DNA from: Actinocrinis puniceicyclus
Lineage (GTDB): Bacteria; Actinomycetota; Actinomycetes; Streptomycetales; Catenulisporaceae
Direction: 5' to 3'
Assembly (NCBI RefSeq): GCF_018283645.1
Contig: NZ_JAGSXH010000002.1
Span: 62,001-126,000 of the forward strand
Length of the DNA stretch: 64,000 bases
Positions 34,988 to 43,898 of this stretch are shown piece after piece. Below the pieces are notes generated by a model. It saw nothing but the letters and a program-made list of their open reading frames with translations. It searched no databases and was not told the DNA's origin. The position numbers and the translations under genes are program-made. Numbering within the stretch: position 1 is the stretch's first letter; each line of letters opens with the position of its first letter.

Positions 34988-36577
34988 TCACTCGCCCCCG
35001 AGGGTGAGGTCTTCGAGGTCGAGCATCCGCTGGAGCTTGCGCCGGGTGCGGTCGGTGATCTCCCCGTCCGCGTGCAACCGGTCCAGTTCGCTCTGCTCCA
35101 CCTCGATCAGGTCGCGGCGCAGCAGCCGGTACACGGTCACGATCGCGGGTGTCTCGCCGAAATCCGCCTTGTCGGCGGTGTACGCCAGGCGCGTGTCGTA
35201 TTCGCCGCGCAGGCGTTCGAGGACCGCCGGGGGCGCGGAATCGTCGTCCGTCAGTTCGTCGAGCCGGGCGAGCGCCGCCCGGGCCAGCTTGATGCGCGCG
35301 AGGGTGTCCTCCTGGTGCAGCACGCCCGGGGTGACGGCCACGCCGGCCCAGGCGACCATCGGCGCGAGGGTGAAGCCCTGCACCAGCAGCGTGATCACGA
35401 CGGTGCCGGTCACCAGGACCAGCAGCAGGCCGCGGTCGGGCAGCGGGGCGCCGCTGTCCGTGACCAGCGGCAGGGAGAGCGCGGCGGCCAGCGGTACGAC
35501 CCCGCGGGTGCCGGACCAGGAGATGACGACCGGCACGCGCAGCGACAGCCGCTGTTCGCCCGGTCCCGCGCGCCGGCCCAGGCGCGCACCGCCGCGCAGT
35601 TGGGCGGCGGCGGACAGCGGGAAGACGCCGAGGAAGCGCGTGGCCACCAGCGTCGCGGTGATGCCCAGCACCGGCAGCACCCAGGGCTGGTCCTGCGCCG
35701 GCAGGTCGCGCACCAGTACCGGCAACTGCAGGCCGATCAGGCCGAAGACGGTGGACTCGAGCAGGAAGATGAGCGTCTCGTAGACCGCGTGCCGCTGGAT
35801 GCGGGTGTGCGCGTTGGTCACCTTCGTCACCTGAGTGCCGAGGATCACCGCGGTGACCACGACGGCGGTCACCCCCGAGGTGCCCAGCCCTTCGCCGATC
35901 ACATAGGCGGCGTACGGCGTGACCAGTGAGATCACGGTGTCCACCTGCGGATCCTCGACCCGGCGGCGCACCAGCCGGGCGGCCGCCGCGACGGCGGCGC
36001 CGACCCCCGCGCCGCCCGCGGCCAGCTTCACGAACTCCACGGTCACCTTGCCGCCCGAGGTGGCGCCGCCCGCGACCGCGACCGAGAGCGCCACCTTGTA
36101 CAGCAGCAGCGAGGTCGCGTCGTTGAACAGCGACTCGGCCTGCACCAGGGTCTGCATGCGCGGCGGCAGGGACAGGCGGCGGGCCAGGGCGGTGACCGCG
36201 ACCGGGTCGGTGGAGGCCAGAATCGCGCCGAGCACGAAGGCCAGCGCGCTGCTGAGCGGGGTCAGCGCGGCGGCCACGAACGCGACGGCGACGGCGGAGA
36301 CGAGCACCAGCCCGACTGCCAGGATCGCCACGGGCCGCCACACCGCGCGCAGATCCCGTACGGAAAGTTCCTCACCCGAGGCATACAACAGCGGGGGCAG
36401 CACGACCAGGCTGATGACCTCCGGGGAGACGCGCACGGTCGGCACCCCGGGAACCAGGCCCGCCACCACGCCGACGGCCACGAGCAGTGAGGGCGCCGGG
36501 ATGGCGAGCCGGTTGGCGAACGCGGCGACCACGGTGGCCACCGCCACCAGCAGTAACACCGTTTCGACGCTGCGCAC
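34988..36577 (-). CDS. Na+/H+ antiporter, CPA1 family
   Basis: A 529-residue membrane protein with about twelve helices in residues 5-410 and a cytosolic tail of about 110 residues. The ion-binding ESLFNDATSLLLY, the DPVAVTALA motif and SWSGTRGVVPLAAAL are signatures of the NhaP/NhaE-type CPA1 exchangers. It probably exports Na+ or K+ in exchange for protons and maintains pH. GTG 36577 is chosen for AAGGAGG 5 bases upstream. It is divergent from the anti-sigma-like kinase gene across a spacer that carries a dre-like palindrome. Confidence 0.93.
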   Translation of the reverse strand: MRSVETVLLLVAVATVVAAFANRLAIPAPSLLVAVGVVAGLVPGVPTVRVSPEVISLVVLPPLLYASGEELSVRDLRAVWRPVAILAVGLVLVSAVAVAFVAAALTPLSSALAFVLGAILASTDPVAVTALARRLSLPPRMQTLVQAESLFNDATSLLLYKVALSVAVAGGATSGGKVTVEFVKLAAGGAGVGAAVAAAARLVRRRVEDPQVDTVISLVTPYAAYVIGEGLGTSGVTAVVVTAVILGTQVTKVTNAHTRIQRHAVYETLIFLLESTVFGLIGLQLPVLVRDLPAQDQPWVLPVLGITATLVATRFLGVFPLSAAAQLRGGARLGRRAGPGEQRLSLRVPVVISWSGTRGVVPLAAALSLPLVTDSGAPLPDRGLLLVLVTGTVVITLLVQGFTLAPMVAWAGVAVTPGVLHQEDTLARIKLARAALARLDELTDDDSAPPAVLERLRGEYDTRLAYTADKADFGETPAIVTVYRLLRRDLIEVEQSELDRLHADGEITDRTRRKLQRMLDLEDLTLGGE

Positions 36578-36712
36578 GCCGCCTCCTTCTCGCCCGGGCC
36601 TGACGATCACGATATCGGTGCGCGGGCGGCGGTAGTGGGGGCGCGGGCGGCGGTCACGCGCTTTCCCGCGCGCGATGTACAGGCGTGATTGTCAACTCAC
36701 ACTCGGTGATAA

Positions 36713-36728
36713 ATTGGTCTAGACCTTG
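36713..36728. promoter_or_regulatory. DasR dre-like palindrome
   Basis: The 16-mer centred on CTAG contains the perfect palindrome GGTCTAGACC (36716-36725) and matches the DasR consensus ACTGGTCTAGACCAGT at 12 of 16 positions. A TTGACG -35-like element directly follows (36726-36731). The site lies between the antiporter and the kinase-like gene. Confidence 0.5.
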
Positions 36729-36825
36729 ACGTTTGGGTAAAGGTAGCGCAGAGTGACCGTTGACGGAGTTGGTACACGGCGATCGAGTGCGGCGATCAAC
36801 TGAAGCGAAACCGAGGTGATCGGCC

Positions 36826-37347
36826 GTGCGGCGCGAAGCCCGCCGTCTGGCCCGCCGGATGCTCACAGCGGTCGGGCCCTCCCTGACCACGTACGTCCCG
36901 GACCGTGCCCGGTGGATCATGCCTGTGCCTCTCGACCGGCTCGTGGTGACCACCCTTCCCGGGCCCACGGCCGTGGCGGACGCTCGTCGTCTCACCGTAC
37001 GGACCCTGGACCAGTGGGGTCTGGCCGAACGCTCCTCGGACGCCGCGATGGTGGTCAGCGAACTGGCCGGCAACGCGTTCCGGCACGGGCGCGGTCCGGT
37101 GCGTCTGGTGCTGCGCTGCGAACCCTCGGCCTACGGACCGGCCGCCGCGTGCACGGTGCGGGACGCGGGACGCTGGACCGGCGCACAGATACCCGACCGC
37201 GCCGCGATCGAAGCGGCGGCCTGCGACGAGGGCGGGCGCGGGCTCTACATAGCGCGGGAGCTTGCTGACTCGCTCACGGTCCGCGCGGCCCGCTACCGGC
37301 CCGGGACCGCGGTGACCGCGACCTTCGTCACGCGGGTGCTCGCGTAG
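36826..37347 (+). CDS. SpoIIAB/RsbW-like ATP-binding protein (HATPase)
   Basis: A 173-residue histidine-kinase-like ATPase of the anti-sigma-factor/serine-kinase type abundant in streptomycetes. The N-box is VVSELAGNAFRHGRGPVRL, and the G-box region GGRGLYIARELAD follows. It may bind an anti-sigma antagonist or sigma factor; no partner gene is adjacent. The N-terminal 40 residues are basic and not typical of RsbW. GTG 36826 follows GAGGTGAT. Transcription may start downstream of the dre-like site. Confidence 0.85.
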   Translation: MRREARRLARRMLTAVGPSLTTYVPDRARWIMPVPLDRLVVTTLPGPTAVADARRLTVRTLDQWGLAERSSDAAMVVSELAGNAFRHGRGPVRLVLRCEPSAYGPAAACTVRDAGRWTGAQIPDRAAIEAAACDEGGRGLYIARELADSLTVRAARYRPGTAVTATFVTRVLA

Positions 37348-37560
37348 GCGGCCGGAGAGTTGATCGCATGAGCCGCGCAGGCGGCGCCGGCGGCATTGGC
37401 CGTCACACCCCTCAACCTCGCGCGGGATCTTGAGCGCGGTGCGGGGGACGGCTCAGGGCCGGATGATGATTCTTCCACGGCGTCCGGCCCCGAGGTTCGC
37501 GGTCTCACCTGCGGCCGAGCGGATATCCGGGTTCGGCCGGTACCACCCGCCGGGACCACC

Positions 37561-37812
37561 ATGTACCTTGATGAGGTGAGCATCTTCTTCGACCTGTTCA
37601 GTCCCGGCAATCGGCACCGCACCGAGGAGTTGCGCCGGTTGGAGAACACGCGCGAGGAGGAGACACCGGGGGAACCGGGCCGCGGCCCGATCGACTTGAA
37701 CTCCGGCACCGTGTTCATCAAGGCGCCCGGCAACCGGCCCGCGGCAGCTCCCGCCGAGATCGTGTCAGCAGACGAAGACGCCGCCGTCCGCGAAGAGGAC
37801 GGCGGCGTCTAG
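37561..37812 (+). CDS. DUF6191-like small protein
   Basis: An 83-residue charged protein. SIFFDLFSPGNRHRTEELRRLE followed by GPIDLNSGTV is the pattern I associate with the small actinomycete family DUF6191, function unknown. There is no signal or membrane segment. ATG 37561 gives the annotated form; GTG 37576 (beginning VSIFFDLF) is equally possible. The frame continues upstream to 37396 without family similarity. Its TAG stop forms part of a CTAG and is followed by an intergenic 36-bp repeat copy, then the convergent lon gene. Confidence 0.7.
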   Translation: MYLDEVSIFFDLFSPGNRHRTEELRRLENTREEETPGEPGRGPIDLNSGTVFIKAPGNRPAAAPAEIVSADEDAAVREEDGGV

Positions 37813-37824
37813 AGGCCCCGGTAT

Positions 37825-37860
37825 GAGGACGCTCCGGCCGCGCGCCCATGCTCGTCGCTG
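37825..37860. repeat. 36-bp exact intergenic repeat, copy 1
   Basis: These 36 bases are identical to 47052-47087, in the same orientation, 9.2 kb away. Both copies lie between convergent genes, and this one sits between CTAG at 37809-37812 and CTAG at 37874-37877. It begins GAGGACGCTCCGG. Confidence 0.9.
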
Positions 37861-37962
37861 CCGGCGCGGGACACTAGCATCCGACGCCGGGCGGCGCCGG
37901 GGAGTGTCCGCGGGGCCCTGATCCGAGCCTGAGCGTCTCCCGGCACCGCCTCCAGCGGCGCG

Positions 37963-40341
37963 TTACGCGCCCGCGGCGAGCGTCACCGGCCGCGGGGCGT
38001 TGGCGGGCGACAGGGCCAGTTCGAGCACCTCGCGCACGTCCGAGACCAGGTGGATCTCCAGCGCCTCGCGCACCTCGGCCGGCACGTCGTCCAGGTCCGG
38101 TTCGTTGCGCTTCGGCAGCAGCACCGTGCTCGCCCCGGCGCGCTGTGCCGCCAGCAGCTTCTGCTTGACCCCGCCGATCGGCAGCACCCGCCCGGTCAGC
38201 GAGACCTCTCCGGTCATCGCCACCTCGGCGCGCACCGGACGGCCAGAGAGCAGCGAACCGAGGGCGGTCACCATCGTCACTCCGGCGCTCGGCCCGTCCT
38301 TCGGGACCGCCCCGGCGGGCACGTGGACGTGCACGCCGCGGTCCTTCAGGTCGCTCACCGGCAGTTCCAGCTCCGCGCCGTGCGAACGCAGGTAGGACAA
38401 CGCGATCTGCGCCGACTCCTTCATCACCTCGCCGAGCTGGCCGGTCAGGCTCACCCCAGTCGACCCGGTCTCCGGGTCGGCCAGCGACGCCTCCACGAAG
38501 AGCACCTCGCCACCCGCGCCGGTGACCGCCAGGCCCGTGGCGACGCCCGGTACCGCCGTGCGCTCCGCGGTCTCCGGGGTGTGCCGCGGCCTGCCCAGGT
38601 AGTCGCGCAGCGCGTCCGGGCCGACCGTCACCGGCAGCTGCGACTCGCCGGTCGCGCTGCGGGCCGCGACCTTGCGCAGCACGCGCGCGATGCCGCGCTC
38701 GAGGTCGCGCACGCCCGCCTCGCGGGTGTACTCGGCGGCCAGCCGGCGCAGCGCCGCGTCCTCGAACGTGACCTCCTGCGCCGAGAGCCCCGCGCGGTCC
38801 AACTGGCGGCGCAGCAGGTGGTCGCGGGCGATGGTGACCTTCTCGTCCTCGGTGTAACCGTCGAGGCGCACCAACTCCATCCGGTCCAGCAACGGTCCGG
38901 GGATGGATTCGAGCACGTTCGCGGTCGCCAGGAACACCACGTCGGACAGGTCGAGCTCGACCTCCAGGTAGTGGTCGCGGAAGGTGTGGTTCTGCGCCGG
39001 GTCGAGCACTTCGAGCAGCGCCGCGGTCGGGTCGCCGCGGTAGTCGGCGCCCACCTTGTCGATCTCGTCGAGCAGGACCACCGGGTTCATCGTCCCGGCC
39101 TCCTTGATCGCGCGCACGATCCGCCCCGGCATGGCTCCGACGTAGGTACGCCGGTGTCCGCGGATCTCCGCCTCGTCGCGCACGCCGCCGAGGGCGACGC
39201 GGGTGAACTTGCGGCCCATGGCGCGGGCCACCGACTCGCCCAGCGAGGTCTTGCCGACCCCGGGCGGTCCGACCAGCGCGAGCACGGCCCCGGAGCGACG
39301 GCCCTCCACGACGCCAAGGCCGCGGTCGGCCCGGCGTTTGCGCACCGCCAGGTACTCGACGATGCGTTCCTTGACGTCGTCCAGCCCGGAGTGGTCGGCG
39401 TCCAGGACGGCGCGCGCGGCCGGGATGTCATACGCGTCCTCGGTGCGTTCGTTCCAGGGCAGCTCAAGCACCGTGTCCAGCCAGGTGCGGATCCAGCCGG
39501 CCTCGGGGGACTGCTCGCTGCCGCGTTCGAGCTTGTCGACCTCCTTGACGGCCGCCTCGAACACCTTCTCGGGCAGGTTCGCCGCCTCGACCCGGGCGCG
39601 GTAGTCCTCCTTCTCGTCGGCGGGGCGGCCCTCCAGCTCGGCCAGTTCCTTGCGGATGGCCTCCAGCTGGCGGCGCAGCAGGAACTCGCGCTGCTGCTTC
39701 TCCATGCCCTCGTTCACGTCGTTGCGGATGGTCTCGGCGACCTCCAGCTCGGCCAGCTGCTCGCGGGCCCAGGTCAGCACGGTCTCCAGCCGCTCGGCCG
39801 GATCGGCGGTCTCCAGCAGGGAGGTCTTCTGCTCCAGCGTCAGGTACGGCGCGTAGCCGGCCGAGTCGGCCAGGGCGGAGGGGTCCTGGATCTGCCGTAT
39901 GACGTCGACGACCTGGAAGGCGCCGCGGTGCTGGAGGATCTTGACCGCGATCTCGCGGTAGGTCTCGGCCAGCTCGCGGGTGCGCTCGGTGGCGGGGGTC
40001 TCGGGCAGGATCTCGGCCAGCACCCACAGCGCCGCGCCGGGACCGGTGGTGCCGCGGCCGATGCGGGCGCGGTGCGTGCCGCGCACGACGGCGACCTGCT
40101 GGCCGCCGCGCAGCCGGCCGGTCTGCTCGATCACGGCCAGGGTGCCGTAAGCGGCGTACCTGCCGTCCGGGCGCGGGACCAGGAGCAGTTCGGGGGATTC
40201 CGAGCGTTCGGCGCGGGCCGCGTCCACTGCGGCGCTCACCTCGCGGTCGGTCAGGTCGAGCGGCACGACCATGCCGGGGAGCACCACCGCGTCGTCGAGG
40301 GGCAGGACCGGCAGCGCACGGGTGGTCGGGGCAAGGGCCAT
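37963..40341 (-). CDS. lon: ATP-dependent protease Lon
   Basis: A 792-residue LonA. The N-terminal substrate-binding domain (about 10-200, [20 protein letters not shown]) is followed by a coiled helical linker, the AAA module with Walker A GPPGVGKT, and the protease domain. The catalytic Ser685 lies in PKDGPSAG and Lys728 in GGVKQKL. It degrades damaged and regulatory proteins in the cytosol, in parallel with the proteasome. ATG 40341 has TAGGAG upstream. An inverted repeat at 40366-40386 resembles the HspR operator HAIR, and lon belongs to the HspR regulon in Streptomyces, so heat-shock repression is likely. Confidence 0.96.
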   Translation of the reverse strand: MALAPTTRALPVLPLDDAVVLPGMVVPLDLTDREVSAAVDAARAERSESPELLLVPRPDGRYAAYGTLAVIEQTGRLRGGQQVAVVRGTHRARIGRGTTGPGAALWVLAEILPETPATERTRELAETYREIAVKILQHRGAFQVVDVIRQIQDPSALADSAGYAPYLTLEQKTSLLETADPAERLETVLTWAREQLAELEVAETIRNDVNEGMEKQQREFLLRRQLEAIRKELAELEGRPADEKEDYRARVEAANLPEKVFEAAVKEVDKLERGSEQSPEAGWIRTWLDTVLELPWNERTEDAYDIPAARAVLDADHSGLDDVKERIVEYLAVRKRRADRGLGVVEGRRSGAVLALVGPPGVGKTSLGESVARAMGRKFTRVALGGVRDEAEIRGHRRTYVGAMPGRIVRAIKEAGTMNPVVLLDEIDKVGADYRGDPTAALLEVLDPAQNHTFRDHYLEVELDLSDVVFLATANVLESIPGPLLDRMELVRLDGYTEDEKVTIARDHLLRRQLDRAGLSAQEVTFEDAALRRLAAEYTREAGVRDLERGIARVLRKVAARSATGESQLPVTVGPDALRDYLGRPRHTPETAERTAVPGVATGLAVTGAGGEVLFVEASLADPETGSTGVSLTGQLGEVMKESAQIALSYLRSHGAELELPVSDLKDRGVHVHVPAGAVPKDGPSAGVTMVTALGSLLSGRPVRAEVAMTGEVSLTGRVLPIGGVKQKLLAAQRAGASTVLLPKRNEPDLDDVPAEVREALEIHLVSDVREVLELALSPANAPRPVTLAAGA

Positions 40342-40365
40342 CGGGTAACTCCTAGCGGACGCGAG

Positions 40366-40386
40366 GTTGAGTCTGCTGAGCTCAAC
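40366..40386 (-). promoter_or_regulatory. HAIR-like operator upstream of lon
   Basis: GTTGAGT-N7-GCTCAAC matches the HspR-associated inverted repeat CTTGAGT-N7-ACTCAAG at 11 of 14 arm positions with the exact 7-base spacing, starting 25 bases upstream of the lon ATG. Confidence 0.65.
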
Positions 40387-40425
40387 TTCCCGTCGCGCCG
40401 GAGTGTTCCGCCCGCATGTTCGCTC

Positions 40426-40737
40426 TCAGCGAGCAGCCGGCTGCGTGGCGATCGCCTCGTTGATCTGCTCGGCCAGGCGCACGTCCGCCATGGTGACCCG
40501 GCCCCCGGCGTCGTGGGTGCTCAAGGTGAAGGTGAGTGTGCGCCAGCGGATGTCGATGTCCGGGTGGTGGCGCGCCTGCTCGGCAAGCACGGCGACCACG
40601 TTGACCAGGTGGATGGCACCGGGGAAGTCCTCGGCCTGGTACACCCGCCGGATCGTGTCGCCCTCGCGGGTCCAGCCTTCCAGCGAGCCGAGCAGGCGCT
40701 CGACCGTGTCTTGGTCGAGCGGGGCGTGCTGTGCCAT
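40426..40737 (-). CDS. pterin-4a-carbinolamine dehydratase-like protein
   Basis: A 103-residue DCoH/PhhB-fold protein. The RHHPDIDIRW motif holds the paired histidines that dehydrate 4a-hydroxytetrahydrobiopterin in the true enzyme, and the GWTREGDTIRRVY start and LTTHDAGG-like LSTHDAGGRVTMAD end match the family. Whether it recycles a pterin here or acts as a cofactor-binding stabiliser is unknown; no aromatic amino acid hydroxylase is adjacent. ATG 40737 has GGAGGAG about 5 bases upstream. Confidence 0.9.
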   Translation of the reverse strand: MAQHAPLDQDTVERLLGSLEGWTREGDTIRRVYQAEDFPGAIHLVNVVAVLAEQARHHPDIDIRWRTLTFTLSTHDAGGRVTMADVRLAEQINEAIATQPAAR

Positions 40738-40765
40738 CGGGACTCCTCCGTCGTGTCTCTGCCGG

Positions 40766-42022
40766 TCAGCCATCCGGTCGCCCGTCGGCCGCTTCGTGTT
40801 CGTGCTGGTCATCGTCGCTGCGCGGGTGTGCCGCAGCGCCCGGGTCGGGCAACGCGACCGGTACCCCGTGCGCCGCGGCCCATCCGCGCGCATGCGCGAT
40901 CCGCGCCGGTATCGCGGGGTGAGTGCCGAGCCACAGCTGCGCCAGCGGATGCGGTTCCAGGTCGGAGATGCTCTGCACGGCCAGGGTGCGCCACGCGGAC
41001 ACGACGGCGGCCGGGTTCCGTGTCAGGTTGAGCGCGTACTCGTCCGCGCGGGCCTCGATGCGTCGGCTGTGGGCATTGAACAGGGGGGCGCTGAAAGTGC
41101 TGAACACGGCTGCGATGCCGATGATCAGCGGCAGCGTGCGGGGGTCGGCGGCACCCGGCGTCCCCGCGGCTTCGAGCAGCGCGCGCCAGTGCAGCGCCCC
41201 GGCGAGCAGCAGGGTGCCGGCGATCATGCCGAGCGCGCCGAGCGCGGTGCCGGTGGGCACGTCGCGCCGGGCGGCGTGTCCGAGTTCGTGGGCCGTGATC
41301 GCGGCGACCTCGTCCGGCTCGCCCTGCGTGAGAGTGGTGTCCCAGACCACGATGCGCCGGGTGCGGCCCATCCCGGAGACGTAGGCGTTCATGGCGTTGG
41401 TCCGGCGCGATGCGTCGCTGACCATGATGTCCCGTACCGCCACCCCGCTGCGCGCCGCGACGTGCAGCAACCGCTCGCGCAGCGGACCGGCCTCCAGCGG
41501 CCGGAACCGGTTGAACAAGGGCTCGAAGACCACCGGCACCAGGAAGGAGAGCACGAACACCAGTGCCGCCGCGGCCGCGGCGGCCGCAATCCACCAGGTG
41601 CCGGGCAGCGCGCGGATCAGCGCGAACAGCCCGAGGCTCGCCGAGGCCAGCAGCAGCGCACCGATCAGCAGGCCCTTGGCCGTGTCGGCCCAGAACAGCC
41701 GCCACGACCGGTTCGACAGCCGCCACCGGCGGTTGACGCTCTCCATGCGGGCGCCGGCCGGCAGGCCGACGAGGGTCAGCGCCAGATCGAGGGCCACCGC
41801 GCCGAGCAGGGCCTGTGCGATCCAGCCGCCGCCGGCCAGCGAACCGGCACCGCGGACGAGGTCCGCGCCGAGGGGAGTGAATGCGAGCACGCACACCGCC
41901 GCGAAACCGGTCGCCGCCGAGGCCAGGCGCAGCGGCAGCACGGCGCGCTTGCGGCGGCGCGAGCGCTCGATCTGCCGCTCGGTGAAGTCCCGCAGCAGGG
42001 CCTGCGTGGTCATGGCGACCAT
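40766..42022 (-). CDS. M48-family (Ste24/HtpX-like) membrane metalloprotease
   Basis: A 418-residue Ste24/CAAX-prenyl-protease-like M48 peptidase. The zinc site HELGHAARRD sits mid-protein, and EARADEYAL supplies the third ligand. About six to seven transmembrane helices precede and flank it. The N-terminal FTERQIERSRRRKR is cytosolic. It may process membrane proteins in quality control; the substrate is unknown. ATG 42022 or ATG 42013 are the candidate starts; the former has GGCGGA close upstream, the latter better spacing. It is divergent from the GMC oxidoreductase. Confidence 0.88.
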   Translation of the reverse strand: MVAMTTQALLRDFTERQIERSRRRKRAVLPLRLASAATGFAAVCVLAFTPLGADLVRGAGSLAGGGWIAQALLGAVALDLALTLVGLPAGARMESVNRRWRLSNRSWRLFWADTAKGLLIGALLLASASLGLFALIRALPGTWWIAAAAAAAALVFVLSFLVPVVFEPLFNRFRPLEAGPLRERLLHVAARSGVAVRDIMVSDASRRTNAMNAYVSGMGRTRRIVVWDTTLTQGEPDEVAAITAHELGHAARRDVPTGTALGALGMIAGTLLLAGALHWRALLEAAGTPGAADPRTLPLIIGIAAVFSTFSAPLFNAHSRRIEARADEYALNLTRNPAAVVSAWRTLAVQSISDLEPHPLAQLWLGTHPAIPARIAHARGWAAAHGVPVALPDPGAAAHPRSDDDQHEHEAADGRPDG

Positions 42023-42077
42023 TGTCCGCCATCGCGGCCCGCCAGGACGGAAAACAGCGCGCGGGCCGTCGCCAAAC

Positions 42078-42097
42078 CTACCGGTCGGTAGTAACAT
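42078..42097. promoter_or_regulatory. TetR-type operator-like palindrome and -10 box
   Basis: A perfect CTACCG-GT-CGGTAG inverted repeat (42078-42091) resembles operators of TetR-family regulators. TAACAT (42092-42097) ends 7 bases before the GMC oxidoreductase ATG and could be its -10 box. No TetR gene is in the window. Confidence 0.5.
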
Positions 42098-42104
42098 CCG
42101 CGGC

Positions 42105-43865
42105 ATGACTGACCCGGTGCCGGTGCAGGATCCCGCCGACCGCGCGGCCGCGGACGGTTTCGACTACGACGTGCTCGTGATCGGCTCGGGCTTCGGCGGC
42201 TCGGTGACCGCGCTGCGGCTTACCGAGAAGGGCTACCGGGTCGCCGTCCTGGAGGCCGGGCGGCGCTTCGCCGACCGGGAGTTCGCCGAGAACTCCTGGC
42301 ATCTGCGCGACTTCCTGTTCGCCCCCGCGCTGGGCTGCACCGGGATCCAGCGCATCCACCGCCTCGACAACGCGCTGATCCTGGCCGGAGCGGGAGTCGG
42401 GGGCGGCTCGCTGGTGTACGCGAACACGCTCTACAAACCGCCGCGCGCCTTCTTCGAGGACCCGCAGTGGCGCGGCATCGCCGATTGGGAGAGCGAACTC
42501 GACCCGTACTACGACCAGGCGCGCCGCATGCTGGGCGTGGTGACGTACCGTCGGATGACTCCCGCGGACGAGGAGATGCGGCTCGTCGCGGACCGGATGG
42601 GTGTCGCCGCGACGTATCACCAGGCGCCAGTCGGCGTCTTCTTCGGCGCGAACGACGAGCCCCCGGGCACCGAGGTCGCGGACCCCTACTTCGGCGGAGC
42701 CGGGCCCTCGCGGCGCACCTGCACGCACTGCGGCGAGTGCATGACCGGCTGCCGGCACAACGCCAAGAACACCTTGGTGAAGAACTATCTGCATCTCGCC
42801 GAGCAGGCGGGGGCGCAGATCCATCCGCTCACCACGGTCACCGACGTGGAACCGCTCGGCGGCGGCGGATACCGGGTCACCGCGCGCCCGACCGTCGGGT
42901 TCCGTCGACGCTCGCGCAAGGCACGCAAGACCTTCACCGCCGAGCACGTGGTGTTCTGCGCGGGTGCCTACAACACGCAGCGGCTGTTGCACACTCTGCG
43001 CGTGAACGGCAGGCTGCCCGCCCTGTCGGCGACACTCGGCGAACTGACGCGCACCAACTCCGAAGCGCTGCTCGGGGCCACCGCGCGCGACGACCGCCAC
43101 GACTTCACCGAGGGCGTCGCGATCACCTCGTCGATCCATCCTGACGAACACACTCACATCGAGCCGGTGCGCTACGGCAAAGGCAGCAACGCGATGGGCC
43201 TGTTGCGCGCCCCGCTCACCGACGGAGGCGGCCGCGTCCCGCGCGTGATCAAGGCGCTCGGCGAGGCCCTAAGGCATCCGACCCAGGTCCCGGTGCTGTT
43301 GACGACGCGCAAGTTCGCCGAGCGCACCGTCATCCTTTTGGTCATGCAGTCGCTCGACAACTCGCTGACGGTTTATCCGCGGCGCACGCGCACCGGCCGG
43401 ATCAAGATCCACAGCCGGCAGGGGCACGGTGAGCCGAATCCCACCTGGATCCCGGCGGCGAACCAGGCCGCGCGCCTGCTGGCCGACAACCTCGGCGGCG
43501 TGTCCGGAGGCACGGTGGGGGACCTGTTCGGGATGCCGTTGACGGCGCACATCCTCGGCGGCGCGGTGATGGGCGCCGGCCCGGACCGGGGCGTCGTAGA
43601 CCCTTACCACCGCGTCTTCGGGTACGAAGGGCTGCATGTCGTCGACGGGTCGGCGGTCCCGGCGAACCTCGGGGTGAATCCCTCGCTGACCATCACGGCG
43701 ATGGCCGAGCGGGCGATGTCCTTCTGGCCGAACAAGGGCGAGGCGGACCGCCGGCCGCGGGTCGGCGAAGCGTACCGCCGGCTCGAACCCGTCCCGCCGC
43801 GCCGGCCGGCCGTACCCGAGTCGGCTCCCGGCGCGCTGCGGTTGCCCATCGTCGGCGTGTCCTGA
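42105..43865 (+). CDS. GMC-family FAD oxidoreductase, ChoD/cholesterol-oxidase-like
   Basis: A 586-residue flavoprotein. The FAD-binding GSGFGGS (27-33) lies near the N-terminus, and the C-terminal block HVVDGSAVPANLGVNPSLTI holds the second flavin motif. It resembles the ChoD-type cholesterol-oxidase homologues of mycobacteria. C206, C209, C212 and C216 form CxxCxxCxxxC in RRTCTHCGECMTGCRHNAK, a pattern of 4Fe-4S sites that I associate with this subgroup. There is no signal peptide, so it is cytosolic. The substrate (sterol or other alcohol) is not shown. ATG 42105 follows a TAACAT box by 7 bases. Confidence 0.88.
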   Translation: MTDPVPVQDPADRAAADGFDYDVLVIGSGFGGSVTALRLTEKGYRVAVLEAGRRFADREFAENSWHLRDFLFAPALGCTGIQRIHRLDNALILAGAGVGGGSLVYANTLYKPPRAFFEDPQWRGIADWESELDPYYDQARRMLGVVTYRRMTPADEEMRLVADRMGVAATYHQAPVGVFFGANDEPPGTEVADPYFGGAGPSRRTCTHCGECMTGCRHNAKNTLVKNYLHLAEQAGAQIHPLTTVTDVEPLGGGGYRVTARPTVGFRRRSRKARKTFTAEHVVFCAGAYNTQRLLHTLRVNGRLPALSATLGELTRTNSEALLGATARDDRHDFTEGVAITSSIHPDEHTHIEPVRYGKGSNAMGLLRAPLTDGGGRVPRVIKALGEALRHPTQVPVLLTTRKFAERTVILLVMQSLDNSLTVYPRRTRTGRIKIHSRQGHGEPNPTWIPAANQAARLLADNLGGVSGGTVGDLFGMPLTAHILGGAVMGAGPDRGVVDPYHRVFGYEGLHVVDGSAVPANLGVNPSLTITAMAERAMSFWPNKGEADRRPRVGEAYRRLEPVPPRRPAVPESAPGALRLPIVGVS

Positions 43866-43898
43866 CACACCACGCCGGAAAACGCCACGCGGCGCTGC

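Noticed and set aside
38050-41031. A 993-codon plus-strand open frame opposite lon, DCoH and the M48 gene.
   Set aside because: The minus-strand genes have complete motifs and ribosome sites; the plus frame is Arg/His/Val-rich without domains.
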